Assembly (NCBI GenBank): GCA_021780695.1
Contig: JAJXYD010000044.1
Coordinates: 1-64,000, forward strand
Reading direction: 5' to 3'
DNA from: Deltaproteobacteria bacterium
Lineage (GTDB): Bacteria; Desulfobacterota; Syntrophobacteria; Syntrophobacterales; Syntrophobacteraceae
Length of the DNA: 64,000 nt
Shown here: piece by piece, positions 17,608 to 27,765 of the stretch
How positions within the stretch are numbered: position 1 is the stretch's first letter
Layout: the number at the start of each line of letters is the position of its first letter
Made by a program: the position numbers and the translations under genes
The notes under the pieces: model-generated
Databases searched by the model: none
What the model saw: only the letters and a program-made list of their open reading frames with translations
What the model was told of the DNA's origin: nothing

Positions 17608-18348
17608 CTAGTTGATCGCCCTGCCGTGCTCCTGAATCTCAACAAGTCTTTTGGCAAGATTTTGGGCCCAATAGTCGAGAATGTTTTCTACGTCTCCCCA
17701 TTGCCACTGGGCTGCGGTTTTTAAGGCCATACCGCCTTCACGCTTATCTACCGCCGCGGCCAGTCGCCTCTTGCTGACCGAATCGATCACCTGCCCCTCA
17801 GCTTGGGCGGACCCCACAAATGCATAACTGCCCGTAGTCAGGGATTTTGCGCTGTTAAGAAGCCGCGCTTGGGGAACGACAACCGAAACGGACCTTAAAA
17901 CCGGTGTTGCCGCCGACGCTGAGGTTATGGCGGCTTTTAACTCGAGCACCCCGGGCCCCGGTTGGTTGACCAGGATGAAATACTTTTGCAGATTTTTTCT
18001 AAGGGCGTTATAAAAATAGCTCGTAAGGACCTTCTGATCGGCCGGGGGTACTGAGTTATTACTGCTCCAAAACTGAACAGGGTCAACTATTATGCTGTGA
18101 TAAGACTTCCATTTGGCTTTTGGGTTCACATAAACCAGAGCCGCGCGGCCTTGGGGCCCGGGTTTCAGCATGGAATAATCGCCTAAAAATCCGGATTTTA
18201 CCACTGCGGCCCTTTCTCCCGCGGAACCTTTAATGAGGCCGGTCTTGGGCTGCGTAGTCGTGGCGGCGCAGGCAGTTATCAGCAATAGTACCATGAGGGC
18301 CGCTCCCGTCGCCTTCATGGTTTGCTTCGTAACCGATCTGTTCTTCAT
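17608..18348 (-). CDS. DUF3313 family lipoprotein
   Basis: 246 residues. Signal peptide ending in a lipobox (LLLITAC, Cys about 27) marks it as a lipoprotein. The body fits DUF3313: SGFLGDYSMLKPGPQG, LVYVNPKAKWKSYHSIIVDPV, and a C-terminal amphipathic helix (NILDYWAQNLAKRLVEIQ). ATG at 18348 has AAGGAG upstream. It lies 24 bp after the outer-membrane factor, so it belongs to the efflux operon; its role there is unknown. Confidence 0.82.
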   Translation of the reverse strand: MKNRSVTKQTMKATGAALMVLLLITACAATTTQPKTGLIKGSAGERAAVVKSGFLGDYSMLKPGPQGRAALVYVNPKAKWKSYHSIIVDPVQFWSSNNSVPPADQKVLTSYFYNALRKNLQKYFILVNQPGPGVLELKAAITSASAATPVLRSVSVVVPQARLLNSAKSLTTGSYAFVGSAQAEGQVIDSVSKRRLAAAVDKREGGMALKTAAQWQWGDVENILDYWAQNLAKRLVEIQEHGRAIN

Positions 18349-18372
18349 GTAAGTTCTCCTTTTTGATTGAAC

Positions 18373-19893
18373 TTAACGTTTTGAAGGCGTAGAGGTGAGT
18401 CTCTCGGCCCTGTTGACCCATCCACCCCCCATTGCCTTGTAGATATTGACAAAGGCCACAAGCTCCGAGGCTCGCACCTGAGCGCAGGTAAGCTCGGCGG
18501 GGAAAAGCTGTTCCTCGGCGGTAAGCACGGTAAGATAAGAGGTGTAGCCGCCGTTATACTGCATCCATGCCAGCCGGTCGTAATTTTTTAAGGCAACCAC
18601 CAGGCGCTGCTGAGCCTGGAGTTGTTCGTAGAGCTTGGTGCGAGCTATGAGAGAATTTTCCACATCGCTAAAGGCGCTGATAATTGCGTTCTTATATTCC
18701 TGGAGCGCGGCTTCCCGCAGCGCCTTTGCCTGCTCGACCTGTCCGGATATGAGGCCGGCCGTAAAGATAGGTCCGGTAAAGGACCCCGCATAGTTCCACA
18801 CGCGGGCGGGTCCTTCAAAAAGATCCGACAACTGGGAGCTTTGGACTCCCAGGGCCGCAGTGAGGGAAATAGCGGGGAAATAGAGCGCCTTGGCCGCGCC
18901 TATCTGGGCATTGGCTGCAATAAGGTTTTGCTCGGCCTGGGCTAAATCGGGACGGCGTTCGAGTAACTCGGAGGGTAGCCCCTGGGGAATTGCCGGAATG
19001 GAGATCCGGGAAAGAGGTTGACCTCTTTTTACAGGACCCGGGTTTTTGCCAAGGAGAACGCAAAGGGCGTTTTCGGTCTGAACGATCTGGGACTCCAATT
19101 GTGGAATCTCGGCCGCTACGGTTTCGTACTGAGATCTCGCCTGTTCAACCGTCATCATGGACACCTGGCCGTGGGCATACTGCAGTTCGAAGAGCTTTAC
19201 CGATTTTGCGTAGGTCGAAAGAGTGCTTGTGGCAATTTCGAGTTGCTCGTCCAGCCCTCGAAGCTGCAGGTAGCTGGAGGCGACCGAGGCGACAAGAGAA
19301 AGTATCACACCGCGTTTTGCCTGCTCGCTTGCGAGAAGATCCGCCCTGGCGGCTTCGGTGAGGCGCCGGAGCCGCCCCCAAAGATCGATTTCCCAACTGG
19401 CGCCCCCGATAAGATCAAAGGAACTGGCCGGGTTGGGGATAAAGGCCGAAAGAGGTCCCAGTTGGCTCGCGCTTTCTCGGGCCTTGGCTGCCTGCCCGTC
19501 GTAGGTAATCTGAGGAAAGAGGGGGGCGCGGGTCTGGGTGAGAATGCCGGCGGCCTGCTCCACGTTGGCCGCGGCGGCCTTTACACTCATATTATCGGCC
19601 AAAGCCTCGTTTATCAGGGAATTAAGAACGGGGTCCTTGAATTCTTTCCACCACAGGGTATCGGCTGTACGCAGAGCCTCCTTTTGTTCGAAGTGGAAAC
19701 TTTTAGGCATATCCAGGGCCGGGCGGTGATAGTCGGGTCCTACCATGCACCCCGAGAGAGCAACAGTAAGAAAAAGAAGTGCAAGACTTTCGGAAATGTT
19801 CTGTGCAAACCCGGTCTTGAGACTTTGCATGGTTTTGGATATCCTCCGGCAGCCAATGAGGTGTGAGAGCAAAGGGGTCTTTAAACGGCTCAT
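18373..19893 (-). CDS. outer-membrane factor lipoprotein (OprM/NodT family) of an RND efflux system
   Basis: 506 residues, TolC-like outer-membrane channel. Seen: a lipobox LSGC followed by MVGPDYHRP, the standard start of NodT/OprM proteins, and two repeats of the outer-membrane efflux domain with heptad-rich helices (EQAAGILTQTRAPLFPQI..., ELLERRPDLAQAEQNLIAANAQIGAAKA). The frame extends to 20025 inside the pump gene; ATG at 19893 overlaps the pump stop region and has GGAGGT 8 nt upstream. A further ATG at 19830, just before the signal peptide, is possible. It works with the adaptor and the pumps immediately upstream. Confidence 0.9.
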   Translation of the reverse strand: MSRLKTPLLSHLIGCRRISKTMQSLKTGFAQNISESLALLFLTVALSGCMVGPDYHRPALDMPKSFHFEQKEALRTADTLWWKEFKDPVLNSLINEALADNMSVKAAAANVEQAAGILTQTRAPLFPQITYDGQAAKARESASQLGPLSAFIPNPASSFDLIGGASWEIDLWGRLRRLTEAARADLLASEQAKRGVILSLVASVASSYLQLRGLDEQLEIATSTLSTYAKSVKLFELQYAHGQVSMMTVEQARSQYETVAAEIPQLESQIVQTENALCVLLGKNPGPVKRGQPLSRISIPAIPQGLPSELLERRPDLAQAEQNLIAANAQIGAAKALYFPAISLTAALGVQSSQLSDLFEGPARVWNYAGSFTGPIFTAGLISGQVEQAKALREAALQEYKNAIISAFSDVENSLIARTKLYEQLQAQQRLVVALKNYDRLAWMQYNGGYTSYLTVLTAEEQLFPAELTCAQVRASELVAFVNIYKAMGGGWVNRAERLTSTPSKR

Positions 19894-19894
19894 A

Positions 19895-22800
19895 TCAGTT
19901 GACCTCCGGCGGGTCGGCTTTAAGGGAGGAATCAGCGGGCGGTTCCTCTTGTGCCGCAAGCTTTTTCTTCTTTTCCCTGGAGCGTTCGGCAAGGTTATCG
20001 AAAATGTAGAAAAAGAGCGGGACATAGAGCATGGCCAGGGTGGTTTCGCCGATCATGCCCCCCATGATTCCCGTACCGATCGAGTGGCGGGCGTTGGCGC
20101 CCGCGCCCGTGGCTATGGCCAGTGGAAGCACCCCGAGGATGAAGGCAAGAGATGTCATCACAATGGGGCGCAACCGTTCCTCACCCGCCTTTGTGGTAGC
20201 GTCCATTATGGAGTAGCCCTCCTTTCGTAAATCGACGGCGAAGGTTACTCGAAGGACCGCGTTTTTGGCCCCCAACCCTATAAGAACCAGAAGACCTATC
20301 TGAAAATAGACATCATTTTGCAGACCCCGCATCCAGTTGAAAGCAAGAGCTCCAAGAATCCCGAAGGGCACGGCGGTCATAACGGAGCCCGGTAAGGTCC
20401 AGGATTCGAACTGGGCGGCCAAAACCAGGAAAACAATCACGAGCCCGAACGCAAAGGCTGCCGTAGAGGTTGCCCCGGCCTTTTTTTCCTCGAAGGCCAT
20501 TCCCGACCAGGCGTAATCATAGCCGTGGGGAAGCACTTGATCGGCTGTCTCCTCCATGGCCTTTATAGCATCCCCGGAGCTGTAGCCCGATGCGGCGGAG
20601 CCTGTAATCTGGGCGGCGGGAAATCCGTTGAAATGGGGCACAAGATCGGGGCCGGAAACATATCTTGTAGTCACAAGGGCCGACAAGGGCACCATTTGCC
20701 CGGACTTGGTCCTCGTATAAAGGCGGGTGATGTCGGAGGGCGTTTGTCTAAAGGGCGCATCGGCCTGCAGGATTACGTTCCACACCCGGCTGTACTGGTT
20801 GAACTGGCTCACCGTGATCGAGCCGAATTGAGCCTGGAGCGTGCTGTAGACGTCGGAGACCGGTACGCCCAGGAGCACGGACTTGGAACGATCGACGTCG
20901 GCTCTCAGTTGTTGGGAAACGGCTCGAAAAGTGGAATTAAGCCCGCTCAATTCAGGTCTTAGGCGGGCCTTTGCTATAAATTTTTCCACCATCTCGTAGA
21001 GCCGTTGAGGGTCGACCCCGTTTTTGTCCTGGATCCAGAACTCGAAGCCCCCGGTTACGCCGATGCCAGGGATGGCAGGCGGGGCGATCGGGATGAAAAT
21101 ACCGGTATTTTTGCTTTCCCGTGCTTGCGCCCAGGTCTTTAAAAGCACCGCTCGGGAGTTTTCCACACGGGCGCGCTTAATCGTGGAATATCGCTCCTCA
21201 TAGTCCTTTAGAGGGACAAATAGCGTGGCGGCGTTAGTCTTATACTGATTATCTATGAGGCTAAAGCCGTTTACAACCGCCCGATCGGCAACAGCCGGAT
21301 CGGCGGCAAAGATCTTGTCCACGATTTTGGTCGCGGCATCCGTGCGCTTGAGGCTGGTCGCATCCGGCATGATGACCATGGACATGAGATAGCCCTGATC
21401 TTCATTGGGGACGAAACTGGTCGGGATAGTGTGGAGAAGGTAGAAAAGCCCCCCCATCAAAACCGCGAGCACCGCAAAAGCCACCCCCATCCGTTTGATC
21501 ATCATCACCACGAGATTTCCAAAAACTGCGGTAAAACGGTCGAATTGATGATTAAACCATGCGAACGGGCCGTGCTGGGGCGCGGCTCTTTCTTTTAAAA
21601 GCAACCCGCACATGGCCGGAGTAAGCGTTAGGGCCACAAATCCAGATAGAGCCACGGAGATAACGATTGTAATTGCAAACTGCTTATAGAGTTGACCGGT
21701 CGTTCCGGGCAGAAAAGCCGCTGGAATAAAAACCGAGGCCATAACCAGTACAACGGCGATAAGGGATGTGGCAATCTGTTCCATTGCCTTGATGGTGGCT
21801 TCCCGGGGCGCAAGGTTATACTTTACCATATTGCGTTCTACATTTTCGACCACGACAATGGCGTCGTCTACAACCATGCCGATAGCGAGCACTATGCCGA
21901 AAAGGGTCAGAAGATTTACCGAAAACCCCATGGCGAGCATTCCGGGGAAAGTGCCTATAAGCGCAACGAAAATCGCCACGGTGCAGATGAGGGTTGCGCG
22001 AAAACTTTGTAAAAAAAGATAGACGATAAGAACTACGAGGATTACGGCCTCTATAAGGGTGTGAATGATTTCTTCGATAGAGATGGTGACGAAATCGGTG
22101 GTATCCAGAACCACCTTGCATTGGATTCCGTCGGGCAGGGTTCTTTGCAGGTTTGCCAGGGTCTTGCGAACGGCCTTGGACACTTCCAGCCCGTTGGCTC
22201 CCGGCTGTTGGTACACCGCTACAAGCGCCGAGGGCGACCCGTTTAAATAAGTGGCGTCGATATAGGCCTTGCGTCCGACTTCGGCCCGCGCGACATCTTT
22301 TAGACGAACAATGGCGCTGCCGTCGCGGTTTGCGCGCAAAATAATGTTTTCATATTCCGATGGTTTAACGAAAGGGGCCTGGGTAACTACCGGCAGGGTT
22401 AGCTGCACCTTCTTGCCGTTTGGCTGCTGCCCGATCTGGCCGGCGCCGAAAAGAGCATTTTGGCGAGCCACCGCATTTTGTATATCCGTAGTCGTTATCC
22501 CTAAAGAGGCCATCTTGTCCGGATTCATCCAGATGCGCATCGCCTGGTCGGGCACGCCGAAAATCTGGGCCTGCCCTGCGCCGTTGACTCGCTTAATTGC
22601 ATCGAGCACGTAGATATTGGCATAGTTGGAGACATATTCCTGGCTGTAGCGTCCGTCGTTGTTGGAAACTCCGATTATCATCAACATGCTGGCCGATTTT
22701 TTCTGCACCGAGACGCCGTACTGTATCACCTCCTGGGGGAGTTGGGACGTGGCAAGGTTGACGCGGTTTTGCACCTGTACCTGGGCGATATCGGGGTCGG

Positions 22801-23095
22801 TATCCAGGGAAAAATAGATCGTTATGGTCAGCTGGCCCGTATTGGAACTGGTCGAAGTCATGTAGAGCATATTGTCGACGCCGTTTATCTGGGCCTCGAT
22901 CGGCGCGGCCACCGAATCGGCAACGGTCTTGGAATCCGCCCCCGGATAGGTCGTGGTCACCTGGATCTGCACGGGTGTAATCGAGGGATACTGGGCGACA
23001 GGAAGAACCTTGATCGAAACCAGGCCGGCTATCACTATGATAAGCGAGATGACTGTGGCGAATATCGGCCGTTCGATAAAAAACTTGCTAAACAT
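19895..23095 (-). CDS. RND efflux pump, HAE1 family (second of two tandem copies)
   Basis: 1066-residue inner-membrane proton/drug antiporter of the AcrB type: twelve transmembrane helices and two large periplasmic loops. Seen: the N-terminal FFIERPIFATVISLIIVIAG; TM4 AIGMVVDDAIVVVENVER with the paired proton-relay Asp residues; TM10 AKNAV with the conserved Lys; and ERLRPIVMTSLAFILGV with the conserved Arg. ATG at 23095 has AGGAG 5 nt upstream. It follows a closely similar pump after 65 bp and precedes the outer-membrane factor with touching reading frames. The substrate cannot be read from sequence. Two pumps with one adaptor recall MdtBC heterotrimers, but both here look AcrB-like. Confidence 0.92.
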   Translation of the reverse strand: MFSKFFIERPIFATVISLIIVIAGLVSIKVLPVAQYPSITPVQIQVTTTYPGADSKTVADSVAAPIEAQINGVDNMLYMTSTSSNTGQLTITIYFSLDTDPDIAQVQVQNRVNLATSQLPQEVIQYGVSVQKKSASMLMIIGVSNNDGRYSQEYVSNYANIYVLDAIKRVNGAGQAQIFGVPDQAMRIWMNPDKMASLGITTTDIQNAVARQNALFGAGQIGQQPNGKKVQLTLPVVTQAPFVKPSEYENIILRANRDGSAIVRLKDVARAEVGRKAYIDATYLNGSPSALVAVYQQPGANGLEVSKAVRKTLANLQRTLPDGIQCKVVLDTTDFVTISIEEIIHTLIEAVILVVLIVYLFLQSFRATLICTVAIFVALIGTFPGMLAMGFSVNLLTLFGIVLAIGMVVDDAIVVVENVERNMVKYNLAPREATIKAMEQIATSLIAVVLVMASVFIPAAFLPGTTGQLYKQFAITIVISVALSGFVALTLTPAMCGLLLKERAAPQHGPFAWFNHQFDRFTAVFGNLVVMMIKRMGVAFAVLAVLMGGLFYLLHTIPTSFVPNEDQGYLMSMVIMPDATSLKRTDAATKIVDKIFAADPAVADRAVVNGFSLIDNQYKTNAATLFVPLKDYEERYSTIKRARVENSRAVLLKTWAQARESKNTGIFIPIAPPAIPGIGVTGGFEFWIQDKNGVDPQRLYEMVEKFIAKARLRPELSGLNSTFRAVSQQLRADVDRSKSVLLGVPVSDVYSTLQAQFGSITVSQFNQYSRVWNVILQADAPFRQTPSDITRLYTRTKSGQMVPLSALVTTRYVSGPDLVPHFNGFPAAQITGSAASGYSSGDAIKAMEETADQVLPHGYDYAWSGMAFEEKKAGATSTAAFAFGLVIVFLVLAAQFESWTLPGSVMTAVPFGILGALAFNWMRGLQNDVYFQIGLLVLIGLGAKNAVLRVTFAVDLRKEGYSIMDATTKAGEERLRPIVMTSLAFILGVLPLAIATGAGANARHSIGTGIMGGMIGETTLAMLYVPLFFYIFDNLAERSREKKKKLAAQEEPPADSSLKADPPEVN

Positions 23096-23160
23096 GGGGT
23101 CTCCTGTGCAAGAGCTTGAGCTTTATGGTTCTCTAGTGCCGAAACAGCTTCGAATTGTAC

Positions 23161-26100
23161 CTAGGGAAGTCTGTCCCCGTCGGTTCTTACAGACTTTTTC
23201 CGTCGTTCGGCAATGTTGGCGAAAATATAGAAAAAGAGCGGAACGTAAAGCATGGCCAGGGTCGTCTCACCGATCATGCCGCCCATGATTCCCGTGCCGA
23301 TCGAGTGGCGACCGTTCGCGCCTGCTCCTGAGGCAAGGGCCAGGGGAAGTACGCCCAATATGAAAGCCAGAGATGTCATGATGATAGGCCGAAGCCGTTC
23401 CTCTCCGGCTTTAATCGTAGCGTCCATGATCGAATAGCCTTCCTTTCGCAAATCGACGGCGAAAGTCACCCGCAAAACCGCGTTTTTGGCTCCAAGCCCT
23501 ATCAACACCAAAAGACCGATCTGAAAATAAACATCGTTTTGAAGGCCTCTCATCCAGTTAAAAGCGAGGGCTCCCAGAATCCCGAAAGGCACGGCCGTCA
23601 TGACAGAGCCCGGTAGCGTCCAGGACTCGAACTGAGCGGCCAGGACTAAAAAGACGATAATGAGACTGAAAATGAAAGCTGCCGTAGAGGTAGCCCCGGC
23701 CTTGATTTCCTCGAAGGCCATTCCCGACCAGGCATGATCGTAGCCCGATGGGAGCACTTGAGCCGCGGTCTGCTCCATGGCCCTTATGGCGTCTCCGGAG
23801 CTGTAACCGGCGGCGGGGGCCCCGGTTATCTGGGCTGCTGGAAAGCCGTTGAAATGCGGCACCAGGTCGGGGCCGGAAGCATATTTTATGTCCACAAGGG
23901 CCGATAGAGGTATCATCTGTCCCCATTTGGATTTTGTGTAGAGTTGGGATATATCGGAAGGCTTGCGCCGGTAGGGCGCATCGCACTGAAGGATAACGTC
24001 CCAAATCCGGCTATACTGAGAGAACTGGCTAACGTTTATCGACCCGAACTGGGCCTGAAGTGCGCTGTAGACATCGGCGACCGGAACCCCCAGAAGCACG
24101 CACTTTGAACGGTCCACTTCCACTCGAAGCTGCTGGGAGGAGGCGGTAAAAGAGGAACTCAATCCCTTTAGCTCAGGCCGTTTAGCGGCCATGGCCAAAA
24201 ACTTCCGCATAACTTCGTAGAGGCGCTGGGGCTCGCCGGCCCCCGTATCCTGAATCCAGAATTCGAACCCGTCGGTTGTTCCAATGCCGGGTATAGCGGC
24301 TGGGAAAAGCGGAATCAAAGCGCCCGAGTCAATGGAGCGAGCCTTTCTCGCCGTCTCGTCAAAGACGGCCCTGGCGCTTTGGGTTCGCGCCCGTTTGGCG
24401 TTCGCGTAGCGCTCCTTGAAGTCTTTTAGCATGATAAAAAGAGTTGCCGCATTGTTTTTGGTCTGAAGATCGAGGACGCTGAAACCGTTTAGCACCACTC
24501 TATGCGCTACCGCGGGATTTTGGGCGAAAATCTTGTCGATTTTGTCGGTTGCCGCCGTGGTGCGATTGATGCTCGCTGCATCCGGCAAAACGAACATGGG
24601 GAAAAGATATCCCTGGTCTTCGCTTGGCACAAAGCTTGTCGGGATGATGTGAAAGAGGTAGACAAGCCCTCCCATTAGGAGTGCAAGCAGCACGAAGGCC
24701 ACACCCATGCGCTTTATCATAAACGACACGGCATCGGCAAAGGCGCCGGTGAAGCGTTCGAACTGGCGGTTAAACCATGCAAAGGGCCCGCTTTGTGGCG
24801 GCAGCCTGTGTTTTAGCATCAGTCCGCACATGGCCGGTGTAAGGGTGAGGGCCACAAATCCGGAAAGAGCCACCGAAATTACAATGGTGATCGCAAACTG
24901 TTTGTAGAGCTGACCGGTAGTTCCTGGCAAAAAGGCAGCCGGAATGAATACCGAGGCCATTACCAGCACTACCGCTACAAGTGAGGTGCCGATCTGCTCC
25001 ATTGCCTGAATGGTGGCCTCGCGGGGCTCGAGGTTGTACTTCACCATGTTTCTTTCAACGTTTTCGACCACCACGATGGCATCATCGACAACCATGCCGA
25101 TGGCCAGTATCAGCCCGAACAAGGTCAGTAAATTTATCGAAAACCCCAGGGCAAGCATGCCCGGAAAAGCACCGATCAGGGCCACAAAGATAGCCACCGT
25201 GCAGATGATGGTAGCTCGAAAGCTTTGCAAAAACAGGTAAACAACCAGCACAACGAGCAGAATCGCCTCTACTAGTGTATGTACGATCTCCTCGATGGAA
25301 AGGCGCACAAAATCGGTGGTATCCAGGGCAATCGTGCAATCTATCCCCTCAGGCATGGTCCTTTTGAGTTCAGCCAGAGTCCGGCGCACCCCCTTGCTTA
25401 CGGCCAAAGCGTTTGCACCCGGCTGCTGGTAGACCGCTATGATCGTTGCCGGGATGGAGTCAAGACGGGTATCCTGAACATACTGCTTCCTGCCGACCTC
25501 CACACGGGCTACGTCTTTTAGCCTGACGACCGCGCTGCCATTTGCGCGGGCCCCAAGAATTATGTTTTCATACTCCGATGGAAGCACAAAAGGCGACTGG
25601 GTAACGACTGGGAAGGTGAGTTGAGGGGTTTTGTCGGTAGGCTCCTGCCCAATCTGGCCCGCACCATGGAGCGAATTTTGGCTCGATACCGCATTTTGAA
25701 TATTCGTGGTCGTGATGTCCAGGGAGGCCATACGGTCCGGATTCATCCAGATGCGCATCGCCTGATCGGGCAAATCATAGTAGACCTCGGACTGTCCGGC
25801 CCCGTTTACCCTTTTGATTGCGTCCAGTACGTAGACGTTGGCATAATTGGCGACATAGTCGGGGCTGTAGCGCCCGTCTTTGTCGGTAACGGCAATAAGC
25901 ATCAGCCAGGCGGTGGATTTTTTCTGCACCGAAACCCCGTATTGAACTACGGCCTCGGGGAGTTGGGGCGTGGCCAGGTTTACTCGGTTTTGCACCTGCA
26001 CCTGGGCAATATCGGGATCGGTGTTTAGGCCAAAATAGACCGTTATAGTTAGCTGACCGGTGTTCGAACTGGTCGAGGTCATGTAGAGCATGTTGTCGAC

Positions 26101-26316
26101 GCCGTTTATCTGGGCCTCTATCGGCGCGGCAACCGAGTCGGCAACGGTCTTCGAATCAGCCCCGGGATAGGTGGTGGTGACCTGGATCTGCACGGGCGTA
26201 ATATTGGGGTACTGGGAGATGGGAAGCACCTTCATCGCCACCAGCCCGGCTATTACGATGATGAGCGAAAGGACGATGGCGAATATGGGCCGCTCGACAA
26301 AAAACTTGCAAAACAT
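23161..26316 (-). CDS. RND efflux pump, HAE1 family (first of two tandem copies)
   Basis: 1051-residue AcrB-type pump, collinear with the next gene and nearly identical in long stretches such as the porter-domain start (ITPVQIQVTTTYPGADSK) and the C-terminal third; the porter and funnel loops differ most. Proton-relay residues are present (VVDDAIVVVENVER, GAKNAV, ERLRPI). Both copies carry LRVTFA where AcrB has LIVEFA in the same helix, putting Arg and Thr in place of Ile and Glu. An upstream start at 26373 exists, but MFCKFFVERPIF at 26316 (AGGAGG about 11 nt upstream) matches the family start. It probably arose by tandem duplication. Confidence 0.92.
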   Translation of the reverse strand: MFCKFFVERPIFAIVLSLIIVIAGLVAMKVLPISQYPNITPVQIQVTTTYPGADSKTVADSVAAPIEAQINGVDNMLYMTSTSSNTGQLTITVYFGLNTDPDIAQVQVQNRVNLATPQLPEAVVQYGVSVQKKSTAWLMLIAVTDKDGRYSPDYVANYANVYVLDAIKRVNGAGQSEVYYDLPDQAMRIWMNPDRMASLDITTTNIQNAVSSQNSLHGAGQIGQEPTDKTPQLTFPVVTQSPFVLPSEYENIILGARANGSAVVRLKDVARVEVGRKQYVQDTRLDSIPATIIAVYQQPGANALAVSKGVRRTLAELKRTMPEGIDCTIALDTTDFVRLSIEEIVHTLVEAILLVVLVVYLFLQSFRATIICTVAIFVALIGAFPGMLALGFSINLLTLFGLILAIGMVVDDAIVVVENVERNMVKYNLEPREATIQAMEQIGTSLVAVVLVMASVFIPAAFLPGTTGQLYKQFAITIVISVALSGFVALTLTPAMCGLMLKHRLPPQSGPFAWFNRQFERFTGAFADAVSFMIKRMGVAFVLLALLMGGLVYLFHIIPTSFVPSEDQGYLFPMFVLPDAASINRTTAATDKIDKIFAQNPAVAHRVVLNGFSVLDLQTKNNAATLFIMLKDFKERYANAKRARTQSARAVFDETARKARSIDSGALIPLFPAAIPGIGTTDGFEFWIQDTGAGEPQRLYEVMRKFLAMAAKRPELKGLSSSFTASSQQLRVEVDRSKCVLLGVPVADVYSALQAQFGSINVSQFSQYSRIWDVILQCDAPYRRKPSDISQLYTKSKWGQMIPLSALVDIKYASGPDLVPHFNGFPAAQITGAPAAGYSSGDAIRAMEQTAAQVLPSGYDHAWSGMAFEEIKAGATSTAAFIFSLIIVFLVLAAQFESWTLPGSVMTAVPFGILGALAFNWMRGLQNDVYFQIGLLVLIGLGAKNAVLRVTFAVDLRKEGYSIMDATIKAGEERLRPIIMTSLAFILGVLPLALASGAGANGRHSIGTGIMGGMIGETTLAMLYVPLFFYIFANIAERRKKSVRTDGDRLP

Positions 26317-26475
26317 TTCGGGGGCGCCTCCTGTGCTTTGGAGCTTCAAGACAACAAAAAGAAGGAAGGACAAAACTTTCTTTTAACGTAGTTTATGAAG
26401 CCGAAGGCAGGCAAAGAGGCCGGTCCCTTTTGCTGCTTTTCGCTTATTGCGCCCTTCTGCTTTTCTCGCTTGCTC

Positions 26476-27696
26476 CTACTTGCCGGAAGCACTGCCGGTC
26501 CCATCCGATTTTTCTTTTTGTCCAAGAGGCTGTGCTTGAACCTCCGAGCCGGGCCGCAGTTTGAGAACTCCGTCGACCACCACCCGATCTCCCGAATCCA
26601 ATCCCTCGTCAATGAACCAGTCGTTCCCATGCCATGCCCCAACGGTTACGGGGCGAGGCTCAGCCCTGCCGTCTTGTTCCACCACCCAGACAATATGCCC
26701 CTTGGAAGTCTGCTGCACGGCGCGCTGGGGCACAAGAATGGATTTTCGCCGCAACGCTCCCAGCAACCGCACGTGCACATACTGATTGGGCCGCAAAATT
26801 GCCTTGGGGTTTTCAACGGTAGCCCGGATGAGAAATGTGCCCGTTTTGGCGTTATAGGACGGATTGGCAAAGGTTAGCTTGCCGCTATTGTGAAACAACG
26901 TTCCATCGGAGAGGACTACCTCGGCGACATAATCGCCGTCTTTTGGGGGGATGAGCAGCCCTTTTCGGAGCTCATTATTGTAGCTCAGCCACTCGTTTTC
27001 GGAGATGCTGAAATTGACATATACCGGCGAAATGAGTGCCACTGTGGTAAGTAAACTGTTGGTAGGATGCAGATACGTTCCGTCCGCCTGCAGGGCATCG
27101 CTGGAAATACCCGTAAGAGGAGACGTAATTACGGTATAGGAAAGATTTAGCCTTGCCTGCTCGACATTGGCTTTTGCCTCTGCCACGGCCGCGCTAGCAG
27201 ACTCGAACTTGCCCACGGCGTCGTCGAGATCCTTTTGGCTAAGTGCGCTGGCAGCGGCAAGGGGCTTTACGCGATCCAGATTTAAGCGCGCAACCTGTAA
27301 GGCTGCCCTGCGCCTGGCAAGAGCCGCCTCAGCCTGGTCCAACTGAGCTTTAAACGGCTTCTGGTCCATCAAGAAAAGCTTCTGCCCCTGCCGGACCACG
27401 CTTCCCTCGGTGTAGACCCTCTTATCGAGAAAGCCGCTCACCCGGGCCTCTATATTTACCTGCTGAGAGCTTTCTACCTGGGCGATATATTCGAAGCTGA
27501 CCGGCACATCGGCTCGTTTGATCGTGATCACTGAAACAGCCACCGCTCCCTTGTCTTTATTTGACTCAAGGGTTTGACTCCTTTGACATCCCGGAGCGGC
27601 AACCAGGAGCAGGCAGCAGGGAAAGACGAAAAACAACGTTTTCAGCCGGTTTTGACACCTCTTCGGGAAAAGCCGTAAAAACACCTCGCATCGCAC
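26476..27696 (-). CDS. RND periplasmic adaptor (membrane fusion protein)
   Basis: 406 residues of the AcrA/MexA type. Seen: an N-terminal signal or lipoprotein-like segment (TLFFVFPCCLLLVAAPGC, weak lipobox); a biotinyl-lipoyl-like half motif (ARVSGFLDKRVYTEGSVVRQGQKLF); a helical hairpin with heptads (residues about 115-185); the second half motif (SPLTGISSDALQADGTYL); and a beta-barrel and membrane-proximal domain to the C-terminus. The start is GTG at 27696 with AGGAGG 6 nt upstream; no in-frame ATG lies nearby. It is the adaptor for the two pumps downstream, from which it is separated by 159 bp. Confidence 0.9.
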   Translation of the reverse strand: MRCEVFLRLFPKRCQNRLKTLFFVFPCCLLLVAAPGCQRSQTLESNKDKGAVAVSVITIKRADVPVSFEYIAQVESSQQVNIEARVSGFLDKRVYTEGSVVRQGQKLFLMDQKPFKAQLDQAEAALARRRAALQVARLNLDRVKPLAAASALSQKDLDDAVGKFESASAAVAEAKANVEQARLNLSYTVITSPLTGISSDALQADGTYLHPTNSLLTTVALISPVYVNFSISENEWLSYNNELRKGLLIPPKDGDYVAEVVLSDGTLFHNSGKLTFANPSYNAKTGTFLIRATVENPKAILRPNQYVHVRLLGALRRKSILVPQRAVQQTSKGHIVWVVEQDGRAEPRPVTVGAWHGNDWFIDEGLDSGDRVVVDGVLKLRPGSEVQAQPLGQKEKSDGTGSASGK

Positions 27697-27765
27697 ACTA
27701 CCCCTCCTGTATCCAGAGACACCCCATCTCGATGTATCTTCTCTCCACCGGTCCCGGAACCGACT

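Noticed and set aside
19018..19866. 282-codon plus-strand open frame
   Set aside because: Antisense shadow of the outer-membrane factor gene, with no recognisable motif.
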